A DNA stretch of 64,000 bases. Origin: JAKALD01 sp963817785. GTDB taxonomy: Bacteria > Pseudomonadota > Gammaproteobacteria > Burkholderiales > SG8-39. Of the stretch, positions 53,521 through 62,049 are shown one piece after another. The stretch covers positions 124,001 to 188,000 of the forward strand of contig CAWFPL010000002.1 in NCBI GenBank assembly GCA_963817785.1, read 5' to 3'. A model generated the notes under the pieces. The model was not told where the DNA came from. It made no database searches and was given only the letters and a program-made list of their open reading frames with translations. Numbering within the stretch: position 1 is the stretch's first letter; each line of letters starts with the position of its first letter. Made by a program: the position numbers and the translations under genes.

Positions 53521-53985
53521 TCACCCAATATCGATTTCATCCCGGTGGCCGAACGCGATCGAATTGTCGATGAAGTAGACGCGCTCAGGAGCAATTGCGT
53601 ACCAGCTTACCTTGGCCATGGCCTTGACGATCGCTGAAGGGGCGTCGGCCAAGGCGCCGATGAGCGGAAATTTCGCTCCGTACAGGCCTCGAATCCGTTC
53701 TTCTTGATCGCCTGACAATCGGGTGGCGACGCCTTCCATCTGTACCCCCTTGATCGTCTTCCAATCGGAGTAATCCTCCTGGATCGTTGCCGAAACGCGC
53801 GGGCTTATTGCGATGTTGCGGCAATGCCTGCTCGTCGGAGCGGAGAGAAAATAAACGGTGCGGCCCTCATGGACGTAGAACACCGCCGCCGCCCAGGGGC
53901 CCTCATCGCCGCTGGTGGCCAGGGTCATGACATGGTGATCGCCGAGGTAAGCCTGCACCCGCTGGCGCAGGGCGCCGCCGTTCAC
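53521..53985 (-). CDS. Pyridoxamine-5'-phosphate oxidase-family flavoprotein (FMN-binding split barrel)
   Basis: A 154-residue split-barrel protein: HHVMTLATSGDEGPWAAAVFYVHEGRTVYFLSAP (FMN cradle, ~18-52), RHCRNIAISPRVSATIQED, GVQMEGVATRLSGDQE. The length suits small FMN- or F420-type flavoreductases. The GTG at 53985 overlaps the stop of the sigma-54 activator, so it is co-transcribed with and downstream of that regulator. It could be part of redox or prenyl-FMN handling for the nearby UbiD, but nothing specific indicates that. Confidence 0.8.
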   Translation of the reverse strand: MNGGALRQRVQAYLGDHHVMTLATSGDEGPWAAAVFYVHEGRTVYFLSAPTSRHCRNIAISPRVSATIQEDYSDWKTIKGVQMEGVATRLSGDQEERIRGLYGAKFPLIGALADAPSAIVKAMAKVSWYAIAPERVYFIDNSIAFGHRDEIDIG

Positions 53986-55727
53986 GGCTGATCAACCAAA
54001 GGCCTCGCAGACGGCGCCACCGCCATATCCGGTTTGTTGTCGCCGCTCTCGTGCAGGCATTTCAGGCGGTAGGCAAGCTGGGGCCGGGTCAGGCCGAGCA
54101 TCCGGGCCGCCGAGGAAAGGTTGCCGCAGGCCTTGTTCACCGCGGTTTCAACCAGCATGGCCTCGACCTGATCCAGGGTCATTACACCGTTGAAAACGGA
54201 CTCGCATAGCGCGTCGCCCGCATCCCAGGAGTTCAGGGCGAGATCGCCGTTGACGTTCAGCCCGAACTCGCGGGCCCGATTGTCTGCACAGGAGGAGAAC
54301 AGGTGGTCCACCTCGATCCTGGTCCCGCTCGGCGCCAGGATCACGCCGCGCTCGACCATGTTCTGCAGCTCGCGAATGTTTCCCGGCCAACCGTAGGTCA
54401 GCAGAGCGCGCTTCGCCTTGTCGGTGAAGCCGCGCAGCTTCTTTCCGTGGATGGCGGAGAACTTCTCCAGAAAACGCTTGGCGAGGATTGAGATGTCTTC
54501 CTTGCGCTCCCTGAGCGGCGGAATGTCGATCTGATAGGCGTTGAGCCGGTAGTACAGGTCGGAACGAAATTTCCCTTCTTTGACCAGTTGGCGCAGGTCG
54601 CGATTCGCCGCCGCGATCAACCGGGCGTTGGTCCTGCGCGTCTTCTGATCGCCCAGCCGTTCCAACTCCCCGTCCTGAAGCACGCGCAGCAGCTTGCTCT
54701 GCGCCGAAAGAGGCAGGTCGCCGATCTCGTCGAGAAACAGCGTCCCGCCGTCGGCGCGCTCGAAACGCCCCGGACGCGAGACGAGGGCACCGGTAAAGGC
54801 GCCTCTCTCCACCCCGAACAGCTCCGACTCGACCAGCTCTTGCGGAATGGCGGCGCAGTTGACGGCGACGAACTGCTCGCTGCGTCGCGGTCCCATTTCG
54901 TGCAGCGCGCGAGCGAACAGCTCCTTGCCCACCCCGGTCTCGCCGAGCAGCAACACGGCAATCCGGTTGCTCGCCGCCGGTCTGAGCAGGTCGTACGCGG
55001 CCCGGAATCCGGGCGATTTACCGACCATGTCGATGGGCAACTTCTCCTTCTCCCCGATGGTCGAGCGCAACTGCACCACCTGGGTCTGCAGATCGAAGAG
55101 CTGGTCCGCGATCGACTCGGGATTGAAGAAGCGCATGTGATCGGCGGCGTCTTCCCATTCCTCGACGGGTTTGCCGACGATGCGGCAGTTGTCGTGGCCG
55201 GCGCCGCTGCACTCGACTTCCTTGTACAGGATCGGCCGCCCCATGAACGCCGAGGTGTAGCCGCAGGCGTAGCCGATCTGGGTCCAGCATACCGGCTCCG
55301 AGTGAATGCCGAAGTAATGGCGGTGGGACTGCCCCTCCCAGGAGTTCTCCCACAGGAACTCGCCGTAGAACTTCCCCTTGACGCGGTCCAGCTCGAGCTT
55401 GATCGGCGTGACCCGGACGATGCCCTCCAGCGTATGCAGCTGCGGTCCGGTCATGAAGGCTTCGACGTCGTCGGCGCTCTGCGCGCGGGTGCGGGCGAGC
55501 TCCGCGTCGCGCACGCCGGAGGCGTAGCCCATCCTGGTGAGCAGCCCGCGCGCCCGGTCCATGCCGAGCGTGTCGATCAGCTCCTTGCGTAGCGACGCCT
55601 GTGCCTCGGCATGCACGAGGAGCATGCGGTGCTCGTGCAACCAGATCTGCCCGGTCTCGGCGCAGAAGTGAACGCGCGCGCGGAGGTCGTCGCTGGTCGC
55701 GAGCCGGACGCTGCGAAGCTTGCTCAT
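53982..55727 (-). CDS. Sigma-54-dependent phenol-responsive activator (DmpR/MopR/XylR type, V4R domain)
   Basis: A 581-residue NtrC-class activator. Residues ~10-210 are XylR-N plus V4R sensing domains. Residues equivalent to the phenol pocket of MopR (His106, Trp134, Tyr176) are His98, Trp126 and Tyr168, all at a constant offset of eight. The MopR zinc ligands are matched by Cys147, Glu170, Cys173 and Cys181, with identical spacing. Residues ~245-480 form the AAA+ domain (Walker A GETGVGKE, GAFTGA, LFLDEIGDLP); the C-terminal HTH is Fis-like (LSSAARMLGLTRPQLAYRL). ATG at 55727 has GGAGGATCG upstream. It should bind upstream of the pps operon and activate its sigma-54 promoter in response to phenol or close analogues. 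Confidence 0.93.
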   Translation of the reverse strand: MSKLRSVRLATSDDLRARVHFCAETGQIWLHEHRMLLVHAEAQASLRKELIDTLGMDRARGLLTRMGYASGVRDAELARTRAQSADDVEAFMTGPQLHTLEGIVRVTPIKLELDRVKGKFYGEFLWENSWEGQSHRHYFGIHSEPVCWTQIGYACGYTSAFMGRPILYKEVECSGAGHDNCRIVGKPVEEWEDAADHMRFFNPESIADQLFDLQTQVVQLRSTIGEKEKLPIDMVGKSPGFRAAYDLLRPAASNRIAVLLLGETGVGKELFARALHEMGPRRSEQFVAVNCAAIPQELVESELFGVERGAFTGALVSRPGRFERADGGTLFLDEIGDLPLSAQSKLLRVLQDGELERLGDQKTRRTNARLIAAANRDLRQLVKEGKFRSDLYYRLNAYQIDIPPLRERKEDISILAKRFLEKFSAIHGKKLRGFTDKAKRALLTYGWPGNIRELQNMVERGVILAPSGTRIEVDHLFSSCADNRAREFGLNVNGDLALNSWDAGDALCESVFNGVMTLDQVEAMLVETAVNKACGNLSSAARMLGLTRPQLAYRLKCLHESGDNKPDMAVAPSARPLVDQP

Positions 55728-55751
55728 CTGGCGATCCTCCTCCAACCGACA

Positions 55752-55793
55752 TTTGTAGGGACGACAACGGAGAGCCGGTTTGATCGAGATCAA
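55752..55793 (-). promoter_or_regulatory. FNR/Anr-dependent promoter of the activator gene
   Basis: TTGATCGAGATCAA (55780-55793) is a perfect TTGAT-N4-ATCAA box. On the minus strand TACAAA (55757-55752) is a fair -10; transcription would begin near 55746, placing the box centre about 41 bases upstream, the class II FNR geometry. The 5' leader would be ~18 bases, just covering the GGAGGA site. This ties expression of the phenol activator to oxygen limitation. Confidence 0.7.
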
Positions 55794-55844
55794 GGAAGCG
55801 CGATCGGGTTTCTGTCGCGAACCTGAGATCCGTTGACGAGCACG

Positions 55845-55927
55845 CATTGCTCAAATGGTGAAGCCGCTCCGCCCGGGCGCTCAATGATTGACGAAATGAT
55901 GAACGGTCGACCGCATCGCATGCGGTC
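55845..55927. promoter_or_regulatory. Candidate upstream activator sites of the pps promoter
   Basis: Three dyads: CATTGCTCAAATG (55845-55857), TCAATGATTGA (55881-55891) and a perfect 8+8 repeat GACCGCATCGCATGCGGTC (55909-55927). The first two are 35 bases apart, near three helical turns, and resemble the TTGxTCAA half-sites of XylR/DmpR enhancers. They are ~140-220 bases upstream of the -24/-12 element, a usual enhancer distance. Confidence 0.5.
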
Positions 55928-56067
55928 TCCAGCGCGCGGAACGCAACGATTCCGAGGCGACTTTGCTGCAGCTGCGCGCATCGCCGGATCGCGGCAATTT
56001 GCCTGATCCTTCGAAGATCGCGGCGCGCGGTTCAGGGGCGCTTTTGCTGCTGCGCGCAAACAGGCCG

Positions 56068-56082
56068 TGGCATGCGCTTTGC
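56068..56082 (+). promoter_or_regulatory. Sigma-54 (-24/-12) promoter of the pps operon
   Basis: TGGCATGCGCTTTGC matches TGGCAC-N5-TTGC at nine of ten consensus positions with correct GG/GC spacing. Transcription would start near 56093, giving a ~67-base leader before ppsA, whose AGGAGA ribosome binding site is at 56147-56152. Confidence 0.75.
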
Positions 56083-56159
56083 GGTCCTTGGGCCACTACG
56101 GCGGCCGCATGGAGCGTCCGGCCTGGCCCCGAGGCATCCACGACTCAGGAGAGCAGCAA

Positions 56160-57995
56160 ATGAAATTCCCGGTTCCGCACGACATCAAGGCCAAAGCGAT
56201 TCCCGGCACCGAAGGCTGGGAGCGGATGTATCCGTACCAGTACCAGTTCGTGACCGACGATCCAGTACGCAACCAGTACGAGAAGGACACGTTCTGGTTC
56301 TACGACGGCTTGCACTACCCCGAGCCGCTCTATCCGTTCGACACCATCTGGGACGAAGCCTGGTTCCTGGCTCTGTCGCAGTTCAACAACCGGATCTTCA
56401 TGGTCCCTCCGGTGCGCGGCGTCGACCACCGCATCATCAACGGCTACGTCTACATCTCGCCGGTGCCGGTCAAGGACCCCGAGGAGATCGGCCGGCGCGT
56501 GCCGAACTTCATGGAGCGCGCCGGCTACTACTACAAGAACTGGGACGCGCTCGAGGCCAAGTGGAAAGTGAAGATGGAAGCCACCATCCGCGAGCTGGAG
56601 GCGGTCAAGATCCCGCGCCTGCAGGACATGGAGGACATGAGCGTGGTGACCGACGCGATGGGCGAATCGCACGGCTACCACCTGCTGAAGAACTACGATG
56701 ACCTGATCAACCTGGGCATCAAGTGCTGGCAGTACCACTTCGAGTTCCTCAATCTGGGATACGCCGCCTACGTCTTCTTCCTCGACTTCGTGCAGAAGCT
56801 GTTTCCCAGCATTCCGGCGCAGCGCGTGACGCAGATGATCTCGGGCATCGACGTGATCATGTATCAGCCCGACGAGGAGCTGAAAAAGCTGGCCAGAATG
56901 GCGGTCGCACTGGGCGTCGACTCGGTGGTCACCTTCAGCCAGGAATGGACCGAGGTCGAAGCGGCGCTGAAGAAACTGCCCAAGGGCGTGGAGTGGCTGC
57001 GCTCGCTCGACCTGGCGCGCGAGCCTTGGTTCAACATCTCCTGCGGCACCGGCTGGTTCCACCACGACCGGTCGTGGAACGACCAGATGAACGTGCCGCT
57101 CTCCGGCATCGCCACCTATATCGGTAAGATCAAGCAAGGCGTTTCGATCGAACGGCCCACCGCAAAGGTGCGCGCCGAGCGCGACCGCATCACCGCGGAA
57201 TATCGTGCCCTGATCGAGAAGGAAGAGGACCGCAAGCAGTTCGACGAATTGCTGGGCTGCGCCAAGACGGTATTCCCATATGTCGAGAATCACCTGTTCT
57301 ACGTCGAGCACTGGTTCCACTCGGTGTTCTGGAACAAGATGCGCGAGGTCGCGGCGATCATGAAGGAGCACGGCGTGATCGAGGACGTCGAGGACGTCTG
57401 GCTGCTGCGCCGCGACGAGATCAAGTCGGCGCTGTGGGACATCGTCACGGCGTGGGCAACCGGGGTCACGCCGCGCGGAACCAAGACCTGGCCGAAGGAA
57501 ATCGTCTGGCGCAAGGGGGTGATGCAGAAGTTCAGGGAATGGAGCGCGCCGCCCGCGATCGGCACCGCGCCGGAGCTCATCCAGGAGCCGTTCACCATCG
57601 TGCTGTGGGGCGTGACCAACAAGTCGCTGGCCGACTGGGCGTCGGTACAGGAGGTCAAGGATCCGGACAGCATCACCGAGCTGAAGGGCTTTGCCGGCAG
57701 CCCCGGCATCATCGAAGGCAAGGCGCGCGTGTGCCGCACGGTGGGTGAGGTCGGGCAATTGCTGCAAGGGGAGATTCTCGTTGCGCCGACCACCTCGCCG
57801 TCGTGGGCGCCGGCGTTCGCCAAGATCGGGGCCTGCATCACCGACGTCGGCGGGGTGATGAGCCATGCGGCGATCGTCTGCCGCGAGTACGGCATGCCGG
57901 CCGTGGTCGGCACCGGGCACGCGACCAAGATCATCAAGACCGGCATGAGGCTCCGCGTCGACGGCTCGACCGGCGCAGTCACCATCGCGCGCTGA
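56160..57995 (+). CDS. ppsA: Phenylphosphate synthase subunit A (phosphohistidine subunit)
   Basis: A 611-residue subunit of phenylphosphate synthase, which uses ATP to phosphorylate phenol (releasing AMP and Pi) in anaerobic degradation. The swivelling domain motif GGVMSHAAIVCREYGMP carries His569, the same number reported for the catalytic histidine of the Thauera aromatica 70-kDa subunit. Family strings EGWERMYPY, FWFYDGLHYPEP, GVDHRIINGYVYIS, CWQYHFEFLNLGY and EPWFNIS fill the first 300 residues, which correspond to the substrate-side region unique to this class. The ATG at 56160 has AGGAGA upstream; an earlier in-frame ATG at 56067 lies in the promoter. First gene of the operon, 6 bases before ppsB. 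Confidence 0.93.
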   Translation: MKFPVPHDIKAKAIPGTEGWERMYPYQYQFVTDDPVRNQYEKDTFWFYDGLHYPEPLYPFDTIWDEAWFLALSQFNNRIFMVPPVRGVDHRIINGYVYISPVPVKDPEEIGRRVPNFMERAGYYYKNWDALEAKWKVKMEATIRELEAVKIPRLQDMEDMSVVTDAMGESHGYHLLKNYDDLINLGIKCWQYHFEFLNLGYAAYVFFLDFVQKLFPSIPAQRVTQMISGIDVIMYQPDEELKKLARMAVALGVDSVVTFSQEWTEVEAALKKLPKGVEWLRSLDLAREPWFNISCGTGWFHHDRSWNDQMNVPLSGIATYIGKIKQGVSIERPTAKVRAERDRITAEYRALIEKEEDRKQFDELLGCAKTVFPYVENHLFYVEHWFHSVFWNKMREVAAIMKEHGVIEDVEDVWLLRRDEIKSALWDIVTAWATGVTPRGTKTWPKEIVWRKGVMQKFREWSAPPAIGTAPELIQEPFTIVLWGVTNKSLADWASVQEVKDPDSITELKGFAGSPGIIEGKARVCRTVGEVGQLLQGEILVAPTTSPSWAPAFAKIGACITDVGGVMSHAAIVCREYGMPAVVGTGHATKIIKTGMRLRVDGSTGAVTIAR

Positions 57996-58001
57996 GGATC
58001 G

Positions 58002-59138
58002 GTGGTGGGCAGCGTGCCAGGGGCAGATGCCATCGCCAGGACGTCGGTGGAGCGCTTGCAGGCTGGCGCGCCGGTGGTCTGCTGGTTCGAGGAGTGCCGC
58101 AGGGACTCGGTGCCCCTGGTCGGGGGCAAGTGCTCCTCGCTCGGTGAGTTGATCAACGCCGGGGTGCGCGTGCCCCCCGGCTTTGCCCTCACCACCGAAG
58201 GTTACCGGCGCTTCATGGCGGAGACGGGGATGGACCGCACCGTGCGCTCCCTGCTGGCCCGCGTCGACGTCCAGGAACTCGACGCGCTGGAGCAGGCGAG
58301 CGCGCAGATCCGCGCCGCGATCGAGGCGCAGCCGTTTTCCGTGGAAATCGAGGACCTGGTCGCGGAGTGCTACCGCAAGCTGGCGGTGCGCTGCTGTGTG
58401 CCGGCGTTGCCGGTCGCCGTACGCTCGAGTGCCACCGCGGAAGATCTGCCCGGAGCCAGCTTCGCCGGCCAGCAGGACACGTATCTGTGGATTCGCGGCG
58501 TGGATGACGTGCTCAGCCACATGCGGCGCTGCATTTCAAGCTTGTACACCGGCCGCGCCATCGCGTACCGCGCCAACCGGGGCTTTGGCGACGCTCAGGT
58601 CGCGATCAGCGTGGGCGTGCAGAAGATGGCCAATTCATTCACCGCCGGGGTGATGTTCACGCTTCATCCCGCCAACGGCGATCGCTCGGTGATCGTGATC
58701 GACTCCAATTTCGGCTTCGGCGAATCGGTCGTCTCGGGCGAAGTGACGCCGGACCATTTCGTCGTCAACAAGATCACGCTCGACATCATCGACCGCACGA
58801 TCTCGCAGAAGCAGGTCTGCTACACGGTCGATCCGCTGACGCAGAAGTCGCGCGCCATGGAGGTGCCGTTCGAGCGGCAGCGGGTGCAGTCGCTGATCGA
58901 CGACGAGATCACGGAGCTGGCCTGGATGGGCAAGCAGATCGAGAAGCACTACGGCTGCCCGATGGACATCGAATGGGCGGTGGACAAGGACCTGCCGTCG
59001 GGCGGCAATATTTTCATCTTGCAGGCGCGTCCGGAAACGGTGTGGAGCCGCAAGAGCCGGTCCGCCGCGTCCGATTCCGCCGGCTCGGCGATCGATTACA
59101 TCCTGTCCGGCATGCTGGCCGGCAAGAAGGTGAGTTAG
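58002..59138 (+). CDS. ppsB: Phenylphosphate synthase subunit B (ATP-binding subunit)
   Basis: A 378-residue ATP-grasp protein similar to the N-terminal part of PEP synthase (the 40-kDa subunit of phenylphosphate synthase). Motifs: LVGGKCSSLGELINAGVRVPPG, PVAVRSSATAEDLPGASFAGQQDTYLW, AGVMFTLHPANGD, ESVVSGEVTPDHF and LQARPETVW. It transfers the beta-phosphate of ATP to His569 of PpsA. GTG at 58002 with GAGGA at 57994-57998; the first ~27 residues are not conserved. A related but shorter protein is encoded at 47548-48597. Confidence 0.92.
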   Translation: MVGSVPGADAIARTSVERLQAGAPVVCWFEECRRDSVPLVGGKCSSLGELINAGVRVPPGFALTTEGYRRFMAETGMDRTVRSLLARVDVQELDALEQASAQIRAAIEAQPFSVEIEDLVAECYRKLAVRCCVPALPVAVRSSATAEDLPGASFAGQQDTYLWIRGVDDVLSHMRRCISSLYTGRAIAYRANRGFGDAQVAISVGVQKMANSFTAGVMFTLHPANGDRSVIVIDSNFGFGESVVSGEVTPDHFVVNKITLDIIDRTISQKQVCYTVDPLTQKSRAMEVPFERQRVQSLIDDEITELAWMGKQIEKHYGCPMDIEWAVDKDLPSGGNIFILQARPETVWSRKSRSAASDSAGSAIDYILSGMLAGKKVS

Positions 59139-59181
59139 GAACGCATTTCACCCACAACCTCGGACTCGATACGGAGCAATC

Positions 59182-60696
59182 ATGAACGTACGCACGGAAG
59201 TAAGGCCCATCGACGACTTGCGCAGCTACATCGCCGCCGTGGAGGCGCACGGGCAGTTACATCGCGTCAGGGCCGAGGTCGACTGGAAGTTCGAGCTGTG
59301 CCACATCTCGAAGGTGAACGAAGAGCAAAAGGGACCGGCGCTGCTCTACGAGAACGTGAAGGGATACGACATCCCGGTGTTCACCAGCGCCTTCACCACG
59401 CCGCAGCGGCTCGCGATCGCGCTGGAGCAGGATCCGTCCTTGTCGATGTGCCAACTGTCCAAGAAGTGGATGGAGCTCACCACCAAGAAGATGGTCAAGC
59501 CGGAGTTCGTCGACGATCCGCAGGTGAAGGAGAACATCATCGAGGGCGATGCCGTCGATATCGAGATGTTCCCTTCGCCCTGGTTCTATCCCGACGATGG
59601 CGGCCGCTTCTTCGTCACTTCCGGCTTTCTGGTGACCAAGGATCCCGACACCGGCTGGACCAATCTGGGCACCTATCGCGCCCAGGTGCTGGGCAAGAAC
59701 ATCCTCGGCTCGCAGATCATCAAGGGCAAGCATGGCGACATGCACATGAAGAAATACAAGGAGCGGGGCGAGCTGATGCCCGCGGCCTACGTGGTAGGCA
59801 CCGACCCGGTGCTGTTCCTGGCCAGCTCGACGCTGGTCAGCTCGCAGGTCGACGAGTACGACGTGGCCGGCTCGCTGCGCGGCAAGCCGGTCAAGGTGTT
59901 CAAGTCGGACCTCACCGGGCTGACCCTGCCGGCCACAGCCGAGATCATCGCGGAAGGCTGGATCGACCCGAACGAGGTGATGGAGGAGGGTCCGTTCGGC
60001 GAGTACACCGGTTACTACTCCGGCAACAAGGGAAAGGACTACCCGAAGCCGGTTCTGCGCATCAAGCGCATCCTCCACCGCAACAAGCCGGTCATGTGGG
60101 CGACTACCGTGGGCAAGCCGATCAACGACATCCACATGATCCAGTCTCTGAACCGTACCGCAGCCCTCTGGTATGACCTCGAAACCATGAAGGTGCCGGG
60201 TATCCAGAGCGTTTATTTCCCGCCCGAGGCCACCGGCCGGTTCTGGGTCGTGGTGTCGGTCAAGCAGATGTATCCGGGCCACTCCAATCACGTCGGCAAC
60301 GCGGTGATCGGCTCGACCACCGGGCACTACGGCGTCAAGGGGGTGATCGTGGTCGACCACGATATCGAGGCCGATGACTGGGACCGCGTCTGGTGGGCGC
60401 TCGCCACCCGCTTCGACCCCAAGCGCTCGGCCCAGATCATCGACCGCGGCCGCTCGACGCCGCTCGATCCGGGGCTGCCGATCGACGCCCGCAACATCAC
60501 CAGCCGGATCATCCTCGACGCCTGCACCCCGTTCGAGTGGGAGAACAAACCCAGCGAGATCTTCATGGATCGCGCGGTGCTGCAGAAGGTGTCCGATCGC
60601 TGGAAGGAATACGGCTTCAAGGGAGCCAGCCCGGTGGCCGGCATGATCAACCGCCTGACGCGTCCCGAGGTGAAAAAGGCCAAGGGCGGCAAGTAA
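59182..60696 (+). CDS. UbiD-family prenyl-FMN (de)carboxylase, phenylphosphate carboxylase-type
   Basis: A 504-residue UbiD enzyme. The catalytic trio is present as Arg166 (NLGTYRAQVLG), Glu269 and Glu274 (EEGPFGEYTGYY), and the prFMN/metal region GKHGDMHMKKY follows. In this context it should carboxylate phenylphosphate to 4-hydroxybenzoate with CO2, as do the alpha/beta subunits (PpcA/PpcB) of phenylphosphate carboxylase. Only one UbiD homologue is encoded in the window, whereas the characterised enzyme has two plus small gamma and delta subunits, so the enzyme here may be simpler or its partners lie elsewhere. The gene is 43 bases after ppsB. Confidence 0.9.
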   Translation: MNVRTEVRPIDDLRSYIAAVEAHGQLHRVRAEVDWKFELCHISKVNEEQKGPALLYENVKGYDIPVFTSAFTTPQRLAIALEQDPSLSMCQLSKKWMELTTKKMVKPEFVDDPQVKENIIEGDAVDIEMFPSPWFYPDDGGRFFVTSGFLVTKDPDTGWTNLGTYRAQVLGKNILGSQIIKGKHGDMHMKKYKERGELMPAAYVVGTDPVLFLASSTLVSSQVDEYDVAGSLRGKPVKVFKSDLTGLTLPATAEIIAEGWIDPNEVMEEGPFGEYTGYYSGNKGKDYPKPVLRIKRILHRNKPVMWATTVGKPINDIHMIQSLNRTAALWYDLETMKVPGIQSVYFPPEATGRFWVVVSVKQMYPGHSNHVGNAVIGSTTGHYGVKGVIVVDHDIEADDWDRVWWALATRFDPKRSAQIIDRGRSTPLDPGLPIDARNITSRIILDACTPFEWENKPSEIFMDRAVLQKVSDRWKEYGFKGASPVAGMINRLTRPEVKKAKGGK

Positions 60697-60737
60697 TACG
60701 ACGAGCCCGGAGTGCAGCCAGAGGAGATCGGCACAAG

Positions 60738-62009
60738 ATGACCGCCAAGAAGGGCATCGTCATCGTCTGCAACCTGGACACCCGCGGTGAGGACATCGTC
60801 TTCGTCAAGAAACTGATCCAGGACCGCGGCCACGAAGCGATCCTGCTCGACTTCAGCATGGAGGAGCCGCCGCCCTTTGCCGGCGACATCCGCACCGAGG
60901 AGGTGGCGGCGCGTGGCGGCCTGCCGATCGAGGCGGTGCGGGAGAAATATCGCTCCGACCGGGATGCCGCCACCAATAACCAGATCCGCGGCGCGGCGGC
61001 GATCATGGGCGACCTGCTGCGGCAGAGACGCGTGCACGGCATCATCGGCATCGGCGGCGGCACGGCGACGCTGGTCGCCACTTCGATCATGAAACAGCTG
61101 CCGTTCGGCATGCCGAAGCTGATGGCCTCGCCGATGGCGGCGCACCCAGCTTACATCGACAAATATGTCGGCACGCACGACATCACGATGCACCACACGG
61201 TGCTCGACATCGTGAAGATGAACCCGCTGCTGAAAGCGCAGATCGTCAACGCGGTCGGCGCCATCTGCGGCATGGTCGAAATGACGCAGGGCACCGATAT
61301 CCGGTTCGACAAGCCCTGCGTCGCGATTTCCTCCTTCGGCTTCGGCGAAATGGCGGTGCAGGCGGCGCTCGGCATGCTCGAGCAGGCGGGCTTCACGCCG
61401 ATCGTCTGTCACGCACAGGGCAAGGGCGACAAGGCGATGGAGGAGATGATCCGCGACGGTGCGTTTCACGGCGTGCTGGACATCTGCATCGGCGGGGTGA
61501 TGGAGCACCTGTACCAAGGCAACCGCGATCCGGGATCGGACCGGCTGATGGCCGCCGTCGAGACCGGCGTCCCGACGGTACTCGCGCCCTGCGGGCTCGA
61601 CATCCTGTCGTACGGGGGCCGGCCGGACATGCTGGAGAAGACCAGGGACCGGCCGCAGTTCGTGCAGGACGCATTGCGCGTTCAGGTGCGCACCACGGCC
61701 GACGAGTTGCGCCGGGCCGCAGAGGTCATCGCCGAGCGTCTCAATCGTGCCAGGGGGCCGTGGAGCTTTCTGATTCCGCGCAAGGGCTGGTCGTCGCTCG
61801 ACAAGGAGGGCCGGCCAATGTACGACCCTGCCGCGGACGCCGCCTTCGTGGCGCGACTCAAGGAGAGGCTCGCCGACTGCGCGCGGGTGAAGGAGGTGGA
61901 CCTGCACCTGTACACGCCGGAATTTGCGCGCGCCGCGGTCGACGAATTCGTGCGCCTGTTCGAAACCTCCAAGGCGCTGGGGCAGGCCGCGGCGGGGGCG
62001 GCGAAATGA
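60738..62009 (+). CDS. Tm-1-like ATP-binding domain protein (UPF0261)
   Basis: A 423-residue UPF0261 protein. The N-terminal half has a Rossmann-like start (GIVIVCNLDTRGEDIVFVKKLI) and a glycine-rich loop IIGIGGGTATLVATSIMKQLPFG; the C-terminal half continues with FGFGEMAVQAALGMLEQAGF and VLDICIGGVMEH, then PSFL-like PWSFLIPRKGWSSLD and a final helix. Its relatives include plant Tm-1, which binds ATP and inhibits viral replication, and bacterial proteins of unknown function. Its placement between the UbiD and ppsC genes, with the same ~40-base spacing and GAGGAG ribosome binding site as its neighbours, says it works in this pathway, perhaps in acyl/phosphoryl handling, but no activity can be assigned. 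Confidence 0.85.
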   Translation: MTAKKGIVIVCNLDTRGEDIVFVKKLIQDRGHEAILLDFSMEEPPPFAGDIRTEEVAARGGLPIEAVREKYRSDRDAATNNQIRGAAAIMGDLLRQRRVHGIIGIGGGTATLVATSIMKQLPFGMPKLMASPMAAHPAYIDKYVGTHDITMHHTVLDIVKMNPLLKAQIVNAVGAICGMVEMTQGTDIRFDKPCVAISSFGFGEMAVQAALGMLEQAGFTPIVCHAQGKGDKAMEEMIRDGAFHGVLDICIGGVMEHLYQGNRDPGSDRLMAAVETGVPTVLAPCGLDILSYGGRPDMLEKTRDRPQFVQDALRVQVRTTADELRRAAEVIAERLNRARGPWSFLIPRKGWSSLDKEGRPMYDPAADAAFVARLKERLADCARVKEVDLHLYTPEFARAAVDEFVRLFETSKALGQAAAGAAK

Positions 62010-62049
62010 TCCGCCGCTCGCCGCGGATCGCATCCGAGGAGCAGCGACG

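Noticed and set aside
55780..55793. TTGATCGAGATCAA as an XylR/DmpR enhancer half-site
   Set aside because: It fits the FNR/Anr consensus perfectly and lies at class II distance from a -10 for the regulator gene, whereas the other dyads at 55845-55927 are better placed as activator sites. A dual role is not excluded.
56067..56159. ATG at 56067 as the start of ppsA
   Set aside because: It lies inside the -24/-12 promoter and its 31 extra residues are not protein-like; the ATG at 56160 has AGGAGA upstream and gives a catalytic histidine at position 569.
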